From Euperipatoides rowelli (Eukaryota > Onychophora > Udeonychophora > Euonychophora > Peripatopsidae): a DNA stretch of 16,206 bases. Shown piece by piece: positions 9,601 through 16,206 of the stretch. The notes under the pieces are model-generated. The model saw only the letters and a list, made by a program, of their open reading frames with translations, was not told the DNA's origin and made no database searches. The DNA lies in NCBI GenBank assembly GCA_003024985.2, contig PXIH01S0018059.1. One strand, written 5' to 3'. The position numbers were made by a program, and so were the translations under genes. Numbering within the stretch: position 1 is the stretch's first letter; every line of letters starts with the position of its first letter.

Positions 9601-9813
9601 AATTATCTGACAAAACATGATATAGCTAACAGTTTTGGATATTTGTCAAAAGATCAGCTGATAGACGAGATACCATATCTAATAAAAATAAAAAACTATA
9701 CTGTGTTGGTTACCATAAAGTGTATGGGACAATTGTGTCTAAAGTGTAAAAGGACTGGGCATAAATCTGCTCAATGCCCTAGACAAAAAATGTATTCATT
9801 GTGTCTAAGATAA
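9601..9813 (+). pseudogene. second retroelement ORF1 relic with CCHC zinc knuckle
   Basis: A 70-codon open frame, without its own start, contains LIDEIPYLIKIKNYTVLVTI, then CLKCKRTGHKSAQC at 9736-9777. That is a C-x2-C-x4-H-x4-C zinc knuckle with cysteines at residues 46, 49 and 59 and histidine at 54. The preceding hydrophobic segment plus knuckle is typical of ORF1 (gag-like) proteins of Tx1-type LINEs in invertebrates. A one-base frame change near 9787 leads to CIHC and HENC, which look like a second, degraded knuckle. It sits on the same strand as the host exons, inside their intron. It is more conserved than the ORF1 at 2063-2145. Confidence 0.7.
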
Positions 9814-9903
9814 CAAACATGAAAATTGTACCAATGCTCAAAATAATATTCTTTATTCATCTATATTAAAAGATCAAGCTCAAAATATGAACAAAGTATG
9901 TAG

Positions 9904-10065
9904 GAAATTGAGGAAGCTAATTATAATTATGATAATGAAAATGAAAATATTTCTCAATTATCTAATCAAAATAATAATTTTGAGTTAAGGGAAGAATCTA
10001 CATCTGAACAAAATGGGAAAGAACAAATTAAAACTTACCCTGGTCAATATTTACATTTTTATTAG
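9904..10065 (+). pseudogene. acidic/Asn-rich tail of the ORF1 relic
   Basis: A frame open between stops encodes EIEEANYNYDNENENISQL and later REESTSEQNGKEQ. It is a low-complexity acidic tail that corresponds in position and style to the serine/glutamate tail after the zinc knuckles of the first LINE's ORF1 (2375-2599). No ORF2 similarity could be recognised downstream, so the copy seems to be cut off here. Confidence 0.45.
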
Positions 10066-10869
10066 ACATATATTCAGGTTTTATCAAACCTATCCTCAGC
10101 CATTCTCAACATGGCAGACATTTTATATACAATAATGTTTGCTGGCTCAGTCATGGTGGCACACTAGACATTTAAAAATAATAAATCAAACTTCAAGTGG
10201 AACACTAGACAGAAAAGGTAGGTAGGTTCGTCATTCCTGGTCTACTACAAATTCTTTTAACTTAATGACTTAAAATTTTTCATTTTATAGTTAAAAATAT
10301 ATAGATTAAGACTCACTGCTCTCTGTGAGAGTGTACTTATTGTGGATTACTAGGTTATTATTACAAACATTGTTGGCTCTAAATATAAATATGCAAATCA
10401 GTGTGACTTTTAAAAAGAGTAGCTAGAGGGCGATTACATCATTCAAGTTCTGGATTCTTTTGTATTGTTTGTCTAGAAATCAGAAGTTAGATCTGTCTTG
10501 GGTTCTTCTATTTCAACTCCAAAATACATTAGTTCTGTTTAGAGCAAACAATGTTTGTAATAACCTACTAACACACATACACAATATATACTGTATGTAT
10601 GTATACAGTGTTATATTCTGTGCAGTATATATNTCTTAGTATTAGAAGGCTGATATGGAAAGTTTAAAGTTGCAAAGATTAATTTTTCGCTCAGGCTATA
10701 ATAGTTATGATGTTACTTTTTGAATCATGTGTTTACTGAAAAGAATAACAAGGTTTCAATTCAAATTAATATTGAATAAAAACAACTGTTTATCTTTCAA
10801 AAATGGAATTTTAATTTTCCATTAAATTTTCCATTTCATTTTCATTTACTTTGATTTCTTGCATTGCAG
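10066..10869. other. intron remainder with simple repeats and splice acceptor
   Basis: No coding signal. It includes CA/TA-type low-complexity sequence around 10570-10631 and an N at 10632. It ends in TTTGATTTCTTGCATTGCAG, a clear pyrimidine-rich 3' splice site for the LDLa exon. Confidence 0.5.
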
Positions 10870-10992
10870 TGTGTAATGATCCTATTTTCTGGCCTTGTGC
10901 TAATCTCAAGACATGCATTCCACTTTCTTTCTTGTGTGATGGCATTGCTAACTGTGCAGATAATTCAGATGAAGATTCTACAAGATGTAATC
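10870..10992 (+). CDS. exon encoding one LDL-receptor class A (LDLa) module
   Basis: A 123-base exon between CTTGCATTGCAG and GTAAGATT. Both borders are phase 1, the classic symmetric arrangement of LDLa exons. It encodes one complete module with six cysteines: CNDPIFWPC, then C-I-P-L-S-F-L-C-D-G, then NCADNSDED and a final C. The CDG and SDE calcium-site residues are present, but the acidic residue normally just before the fifth cysteine is asparagine (IANC), so one calcium ligand is weakened. Ten residues separate cysteines five and six, two more than in LDL receptor repeats. Such modules are extracellular, so the parent is probably a secreted or membrane protein. With one module and a basic upstream linker, a prohormone-like or receptor ectodomain protein is possible. 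I cannot name the gene. Confidence 0.85.
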
Positions 10993-11827
10993 GTAAGATT
11001 AATTTTGTTATTTTACAATTTAACTTTATGAATAGTGTATGTATGTAGAAACAAAATAAGGAATATACATTTAAAATTACCCATATCTTCCCTTTATTTT
11101 GTATGATTAATTCATATATTTATTTAATAGACTCAGAATATCTAGGATACTATAGCCTACTCTAAAGATTTAATCATGTTGTGATGTCAGAAACTAAATA
11201 TATACTTAGGAGCTCACACACAAACACCCATAACTCAGCCATTTCTGGTTGAATCAACACAGGAGATATCAGAATTGATTTGGAAGGCTGATAATGCACT
11301 TCTCCCTACCAAAATAATTAATGACTTTTTAGATTTAATTTATATTTAAGTATATTGAAATTTTGAAAGATTGAAATTTAGAAAGAAAAAAATCCATTTT
11401 TAAAAACAATATTTAGTTTTGAAGACACATTTTTACTATTTTAACATTTAATTATTATAAAAGCATTACTATAACATTGTAATACATCTTATTAGCTTTA
11501 ATTTAAGCCTTACAATATTTCTGTAGGACAAATATTAGCATACACATGATCATTAAGAAAGAAAAAAAAGGTATCAATTTATTAAAAAAAAAAAAAGCAA
11601 TTTGCAGTTAGTTGGTAGAATGAACACAATAAGAGCATCATGTGACTTTATTTTTCTTTTTTCAGAAAAAGTTAAAAAGCTAAAAAGTTAAAAGTATTAA
11701 ACTATATATTGTATAAAAACTTTGTTATATTTGTTTTAAAACTGTGTTTAGTATATCACAAATTGTTATTTTTATTTTTTAAAGAAAACATAATTATGTT
11801 TTTTTTAGAAGAAATCTCATGATGTCC
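10993..11827. other. AT-rich sequence after the LDLa exon
   Basis: Begins with the donor GTAAGATT and is presumably intron. No further exon with a phase-1 acceptor is convincing. A more complex patch at about 11205-11305 (around CATAACTCAGCCATTTCTGG) stands out from the background and may be part of a dispersed repeat, but I cannot assign it. Confidence 0.45.
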
Positions 11828-11909
11828 ATGCCCTAGGAGGGATTCGAATACATAATGTTTCAGTTGACACCCTGCCTTCTTGCTAACTGCTCTACCGAGA
11901 CATTGGCAT
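11828..11909 (-). mobile_element. tRNA-derived SINE head or decayed tRNA
   Basis: Read on the - strand it has a pol III A-box-like TCTCGGTAGAGCAG (complement of about 11887-11900) and a B-box-like ATTCGAATCC (complement of 11840-11849) about 35 bases apart. Its two ends, ATGCC and GGCAT, can pair as an acceptor stem. The D arm (CTC/GAG) and T-arm region are recognisable, while the anticodon arm is distorted. After the tRNA-like part the - strand reads GGACATCATGAG and then A-rich sequence, which favours a short SINE over a functional tRNA. No CCA is encoded. It lies inside the predicted intron of the LDLa gene, in the opposite orientation. Confidence 0.6.
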
Positions 11910-12146
11910 AAATTATAAAACATTTAAGTCTAGGCAAAATACACATTTGTCTTTTTTTTAAAAAACAAAAAAAAAAACATTGTTCTCAATTGTGACCTGT
12001 AAATCATTAATAAATTAAAGCCTGACGGAGGCTGTCATCTGAATAACTAAATTCCATTTTCTAATAAAATAAAATATCAAATTTTTAAATTAAAAACAAA
12101 ACAAAAACATGTTTAGTATTTAGGCTAAAATTACTTTTTATTTTTN
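11910..12146. other. AT-rich spacer before the long inverted repeat
   Basis: A- and T-runs with one GC-richer patch near 12020-12045. No gene, RNA or repeat is recognised. It ends at an N (12146), immediately outside the left arm of the inverted repeat. Confidence 0.5.
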
Positions 12147-12473
12147 TAGATTTAATATTTTCAGGAACTTGTCCATCCCATGTTCAAAATCTCAAAATGT
12201 ATGTCTGTACAAAAATGAAAAAATATAAAAATGCAATGATAGACAATGAAAACAAATTTAAGTTGAATATGGTTGACAAAAAATGAGAATAATAAATAAC
12301 TTATGAGTAGAGAAATAAGTTATTTATTATTCTCATTTTTTTGTCAACCATATTCAATTTAATTTTGTTTTCATTGTCTATCATTGTATTTTTATATTTT
12401 TTCAGTTTTGTACAGACATACATTTTGAGATTGTGAACATGGGATGGACAAGTTCCCAACAATTTTAAATCTA
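12147..12473. repeat. long inverted repeat (about 158-base arms, 10-base loop)
   Basis: The left arm (12147-12304) and the right arm (12315-12473) are reverse complements with about ten differences by eye, so roughly 94 percent identical. The loop, GAGTAGAGAA, is 12305-12314. The differences concentrate at the outer ends of the arms. An N occurs at mirrored positions just outside both arms (12146 and 12474). The last 30 bases of the right arm (from 12444) are in frame with the repetitive gene copy that follows. The left arm therefore looks like an inverted copy of that element's upstream region. RNA crossing this segment would fold into a long double-stranded hairpin. Confidence 0.9.
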
Positions 12474-13911
12474 NAAGTAGAACTAAAAAATCTGGACTTA
12501 TCATGGGCTGCATTTCATGCTAAAAGAATGACTAGTGACCCCTTAAATGTATGCATTAGCTCTTTGCTACCACTTTTCCATGAAGAGTCAGAGTCAGCTT
12601 CAATGCTTTGTCATGAAATGGTTGTCAAAGACATTATAAACCATCTAAATCCTGGGCAGATACCAGTAATGTGTATGGACCAACCACTGTACACATTGGA
12701 TAAATTAATACAGTGGAATTGGACAACACTTTATTGGTGAGTCTAGATATGTGATTTTACTTTGTCCATTTCACATAGAACAAGTNTTTTTGAGAGCACT
12801 GGGACAGCTCTTGGATAGTTCTGGATGGACAAGGCTGATTGCTAATTCAAAGATAGACTCAGAGACTGCTGCTTTTTTCCATCTAAAGATAACACATGTA
12901 ACAAAAGCAAGACACATCCACCAGGTAACTGTTTCAGTACTCTATGGCCTTCTATTTGAAGCTTACCTCAGTCATGGTTATGAAGATTATCCCCATGAGC
13001 ATTGGGTGGAGTGACGGAAATCAGAGACACCGTTATTTCAGTTCTGGTATCTTGTCCTCTGTCTGGAAGTTGTTATGTTGACATTAGTAAGATCATTTTG
13101 TAAGGGAAATTATCAGATTTTCAAGATAGCTCTGAAAAACATGATACCCCGTTTGTTTGTTTTTTTGGCTCACTATACAAATAAAAGATTAAGAGTAGCT
13201 TTAACTCTTTGCGCCCTTCATTCATTAGCAGTTATGTCAAGGAAATTTTGTCATCCGCAAATCTAGTAGGCCATTTTCAGCATTATCAGTAGATCAGGCT
13301 CATGTAGTAAAGGGTGAAGGANAGTTTCTAGTCAAATAAATAACTTCTTTCTAAGTGGTTACCAACATTGACAGCAAAATTGATTCCAGTTGTAAAGGAC
13401 TCTCAGTATTTAACCATGAAGAAGCTGACAGTCATATAATTTTACAAATCAAGGAGTGTGTTGAGAATGATGCTACAGTAGTTGTCATTAGAATTGTAAA
13501 CACAGATGTCCTCACTGGCAGTTTCTTTTTTTTTTTTCAATCTACAGGCATACAGTTTACATGAGCTTTGGGTGCCCTTTGGAACAGGCAGAAAACAATG
13601 GTAAATTGCAGCTCACAACATAGCAAAAGGACTAGATTCAGAAAAAGCTACAGCTATTAGAAGATTTAATTCCTTCACAGGTTGTGATGTTTTGTCTTCC
13701 TTCTCTTAAAGGGTAAAACTTCATGTTGGATTGCTTGGAAGGGAATACTTGAGGCAATAAAAGCTTTCTTGAACATTTCACATCCTGTGACAAGCAATTC
13801 TGAAGAGGTTCATCTAATGCTAGAAAAATTTGTTGCTTACTTGTATGGTGGTGCCTCTAATGCAGAACTTTCAGTTAACCAAGTGAGGAAACTACTTTTC
13901 ACGAGGAACAA
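12444..13911 (+). pseudogene. broken copy of an uncharacterised repetitive animal gene family
   Basis: Segments in successive frames match, from memory, one family present in many copies in invertebrate genomes. In order: LNPGQIPVMCMDQPLYTLDK (about 12646-12705); FHIEQVFLRALGQLLDSSGW (about 12769-12828, where N12786 still gives Val); HVTKARHIHQVT (about 12894-12929); ETPLFQFWYL and LEVVMLTLVRSF (13026-13095); AHYTNKR; RPFSALSVDQAH (13268-13303); NHEEADSHI and IRIVNTDV (13416-13515); ELWVPFGTGR and FNSFTGCDV (13563-13691); and SVNQVRKLLFTRN (13871-13909). At least five frame changes and internal stops show that it is dead. The molecular function is not known to me. The dispersed copy number and its decay suggest a mobile-element association. 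Confidence 0.6.
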
Positions 13912-13935
13912 NTATATATATATATATATATATAA
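13912..13935. repeat. (TA)n microsatellite
   Basis: About 11 TA units follow an N at 13912. Similarity to the repetitive gene family stops exactly here, although family members continue beyond this point. The tract therefore marks the 3' break of the copy or grew at it. Confidence 0.85.
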
Positions 13936-14973
13936 TTATTGCTCTTCCTTTCAACTCCTTACCTCTGTTGCTCATCTACAAATAACTAGCCAAAATGTGA
14001 AATAAATCAATAGTGTCTAAATATGACAAGAGATGTATAACAATCAAAACTTTACAGTAAGGCAGAATAGCCTACTTGAAAGCATAAACTTTACCCATGG
14101 AAATAATGTAAAATATACTCACCATTTATTTTTATATTTTGTTTTTATCAAGATAAAAATAATCCTAATCTATAATAATTTGTAAAGTGAACAATTAGTT
14201 ATTGAGGTTAATTTTTCCTTTATAATATTTCTACCAGCAGCAATTATTTTAATTTTCTATATATTTCAAAATTATTCGGTTGTAGCCTACTATACATTTA
14301 AATCAAAATTTGCAATTTAATCTATTTAAATAAAGAAATTGTAGAGGTACTCCTTTGCTAGTGGGAGCAGTATTTTTATTTATTCTTGGCATTATTCTGG
14401 AGCTTTTTTTTATATTAATTACTGTATTTACGCCCCCACCCTTCCCTTTTCTTTCTTTTAATCAAATTATAAACAATTATTTGAATATATCATTATTTGA
14501 ACTGAAAATTACGTTTGTAAACATTTATCTCTCTATTTTGTGATAAGAAACTCTAGCAAGAGAAGAACAGAAGAAAATTTCATTTGTTTAAAAAATGTAT
14601 TTAAAGCTAATGCTTACTCACTGTATTATCAACTTCCAATATGAACTTTTACTTTATCTGTGAAGGTAAATTATATTATCCAATATAATACTTTAGTTCA
14701 GTTTAAAAATATTTTATGCTACTGTATTCTAATTTAAATAAGTTGTCAAAATTCAAATTTGTTATTTATAGAGTATACTGTACTATACTTGAAAATATTT
14801 TATACCTTATCTAGGAGTCTCCAATTACTGTTTCCTGTCTTTACAACGGATGATTGAGTTTTAGAAAATCAGAATAACCAAACATTATTTTCTTTAATAT
14901 TATGTAAATTAGTTAAATGTCCATGAAAATGTTTTTAAAAGGCTGCAGAGGGGTCAAAAATTTATTTGGGAGA
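13936..14973. other. AT-rich DNA without a gene
   Basis: An open + frame at 14355-14543 is almost entirely hydrophobic (L, I, F) because the DNA is T-rich, and it lacks any domain or splice support. No RNA gene or repeat could be recognised. The stretch from about 14940 becomes GC-richer and belongs to the candidate - strand exon. Confidence 0.5.
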
Positions 14974-15089
14974 TCACTTATTTGCATATCTCAGTTGTTG
15001 AATGTCACCCTGGTCAAATTTTCCTGTGGTTAGCCCGGCTGCAATCAGGCCATCTGTGAGCCAACCTTTTTTGCACGTGAAGCCAGCTC
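14974..15089 (-). CDS. candidate terminal coding exon on the - strand
   Basis: On the - strand, TTTTTTTTACAG is a strong 3' splice site ending at 15090. From 15089 a phase-1 frame gives AGFTCKKGWLTDG, then LIAAGLTTGKFDQGD and IQQLRYANK, and stops with TGA at 14976-14974. An AATAAA lies 8 bases after the stop (14966-14961), which would make a very short 3' untranslated region. Amino-acid composition is balanced and unlike the surrounding AT-driven frames. I do not recognise the protein. The frame is only 37 codons, so chance cannot be excluded. An upstream partner might lie in the block at 15227-15318 but is not proven. Confidence 0.35.
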
Positions 15090-15226
15090 CTGTAAAAAAA
15101 ATTCCTGTTTTTAATTGAAAATAATTGCTGCCAACCAAGTTCAAGAAAATGGTTCAACCAATCATCACTGTCCAATTAGTCTACAATAAGAAGTGAAAAT
15201 CTCTGTTTTTTCTCCTTAAAATATAG

Positions 15227-15318
15227 CATTTGCTTTGCCATGTCACCCTCATCACCTTCGTAACTCCTCTGCTTCCATCCAAGTCGAATCTCAAGCCATC
15301 CTGTGTATGATATCATAA
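15227..15318. other. GC-richer block, possible exon on either strand
   Basis: On the + strand a pyrimidine stretch and ATATAG precede a frame open from 15227 to a TAA at 15316-15318. Its phase would fit the LDLa exon's donor. On the - strand an ACAG at 15304-15301 precedes a phase-1 frame giving WLEIRLGWKQRSYEGDEGD, and the frame continues past the block; GT dinucleotides after GAAG could link it in phase to the - strand exon at 15089. Both readings are open, so the coding strand, if any, is undecided. Confidence 0.2.
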
Positions 15319-15617
15319 AGTTGGCTATTTTCTTAAACTGTAATATACATTTTAACCTTATTTTTGTTATATTGAGAAAAATATGATTTTTTTTTTAATT
15401 TATTCCCCCATGCTCCCATTGCCAAGATATTTTTCTTTTCATATTTTTTAATAGCTTAGATAGGATTTTTTAATAGATTGATCTATAAAATAGAAATTTA
15501 AAAGAAAAAAAATATTACTAACTCAACATAGTTTATAGTGAGCTGCTCATTTTGTTAAATGCTTTGTTTCATGTTGATAACCTGTTTTATAAAATAAAAT
15601 GTCTTGCTGTTAAAGCC
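15319..15617. other. AT-rich spacer
   Basis: T-runs and A-runs, with nothing recognisable. It separates the GC-richer block from the hairpin. Confidence 0.5.
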
Positions 15618-15659
15618 GAAACTGGGAACGATGAGGCATCCTGCCTCGTTCCCAGTTTC
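15618..15659. repeat. GC-rich perfect hairpin with a 3-base bulge
   Basis: GAAACTGGGAAC (15618-15629) pairs with GTTCCCAGTTTC (15648-15659), and GAGGCA (15633-15638) pairs with TGCCTC (15642-15647). The result is 18 base pairs with a GAT bulge on one side and a TCC loop. It is strikingly GC-rich for this region. The loop is too small for a typical microRNA precursor, and there is no T-run typical of a terminator function here. It could be the core of a small foldback element. Confidence 0.85.
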
Positions 15660-15967
15660 TTCTGAGATTGATAACTTATTTTCTTTGCTTTATTATTACA
15701 ATGCTATTGTGTTTGTTTTAGTTTTATCTTTGGTCATGGCAATATAGCCTTATCCTTTTATTAGGCAAATGCGAGACACAACTGAGTCATTATATGTGTG
15801 ATAACCATGTGTTCACCTGTATTGTATTTTCTGTTAGCACATTTTTTATCAATAAGAAATGTAGAAATCTTAGTTTGTTTTCAAGAATAATGAGTCTGAC
15901 TCTATTGATTGATACTTAGTAAGAGGTTCTTATAGTGTCAGAATGTCTTTCCCCCCCATGTTCTCAT
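15660..15967. other. AT-rich spacer without a gene
   Basis: Mixed AT-rich sequence with a CCCCCCC run at 15951-15957. No open frame with a domain is seen. Confidence 0.5.
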
Positions 15968-16147
15968 TCATTGTCTCTTTAGTAGAATTAAATTGAAGCC
16001 CTTATGGTGTACAGCCGAATGGCTCCCTCGTGAATCATTAGTTAACTTTATGACTAAAAATAGCTGGTAGCTGTGATCATCAGGCACTCTGAATGAGAGG
16101 GTCGGGCAGTTATTAGATGGAGTTGTTCTACGTATGAACAGGCTGCA
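15968..16147 (-). other. GC-richer block with a 59-codon open - strand frame
   Basis: The frame has no start codon. It is preceded directly by a TAA and ends at a TGA (15970-15968). Its residues include FRVPDDHSYQLFLVIKL and SRGSHSAVHHKG and do not match any family I know. CTAATGCAG just upstream on this strand could act as a splice acceptor but lacks a good pyrimidine tract. It may be a conserved non-coding or repeat segment rather than an exon. Confidence 0.2.
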
Positions 16148-16162
16148 TTAGGACACTCACAA

Positions 16163-16163
16163 A

Positions 16164-16206
<43 letters not shown>
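16163..16206. repeat. compound (CA)n(TA)n microsatellite at the window end
   Basis: CA units up to about 16185 are followed by TA units running off the window. The full length is not visible. Confidence 0.95.

Noticed and set aside
10540-10640. CA/TA-rich stretch as a possible hairpin RNA
   Set aside because: The short palindromes come from alternating purine/pyrimidine repeats. There is no stable specific structure.
12301-12513. 70-codon - strand frame
   Set aside because: It lies across the inverted repeat and is the complement of the family copy, with residues dominated by K, N and I.
14355-14543. 62-codon hydrophobic + frame resembling a membrane protein
   Set aside because: The hydrophobicity follows from T-rich codons, and there is no start context, domain or splice support.
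15618-15659. Hairpin as a microRNA precursor
   Set aside because: A 3-base loop and an 18-bp stem are too small for Dicer processing of a 22-nt duplex.
1-16206. CRISPR array, operon, phage or other prokaryotic system
   Set aside because: No regularly spaced direct repeats, no packed genes, and clear eukaryotic introns and LINEs.

Overview
This is nuclear DNA from an animal, most likely an invertebrate and plausibly an arthropod. It is very AT-rich and full of homopolymer runs. It has spliced exons with GT/AG borders and many decayed retroelements, and it shows no operon-like packing, no ribosome-binding sites and no CRISPR array. Six isolated N bases (10632, 12146, 12474, 12786, 13322, 13912) mark unresolved assembly positions. 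Only short pieces look like functional coding sequence; most long open frames belong to broken mobile elements.

Layout. 1-1400: AT-rich DNA with one recognisable element end (about 130-235) and a diverged direct repeat (about 1079-1310). 1410-7140: a cluster of dead non-LTR retrotransposons on the + strand. A nearly complete Tx1/L1-like copy can be followed as ORF1 (about 1600-2600), endonuclease (2719-3380), linker (3540-4150), reverse transcriptase (4190-4980) and C-terminal region (to about 5450). A second LINE 3' half (about 5490-6640), with its own GGLGL motif, zinc finger and AATAAA/A-rich tail, follows. After it comes another zinc-finger segment (6672-7130). The simplest reading is that the second LINE landed inside the first. 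7140-8190: AT-rich spacer with a 39-bp tandem duplication.

8198-10992: two + strand exons whose splice phases fit. The second encodes one complete LDL-receptor class A module. They belong to a secreted or membrane protein gene that extends outside what I can resolve. Its roughly 2.6-kb intron carries a second ORF1 zinc-knuckle relic (9601-10065). 11828-11909: a tRNA-derived element on the - strand.

12147-12473: a long, near-perfect inverted repeat with a 10-base loop, bounded on both sides by an N. Its right arm runs directly into a broken copy (12444-13911) of an uncharacterised repetitive animal gene family with HVTxAR, HEEAD, DTDV and FTGCD motifs. A (TA)n tract ends that copy.

13936-16206: mostly AT-rich DNA. 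It holds a possible - strand terminal exon (14974-15089), a GC-richer block of unclear strand (15227-15318), a compact GC-rich hairpin (15618-15659), another open GC-richer block (15968-16147) and a terminal (CA)n(TA)n microsatellite. No autonomous system of cooperating genes is visible. The strongest oddities are the long hairpin at the edge of the repetitive gene copy and the nested LINE arrangement.
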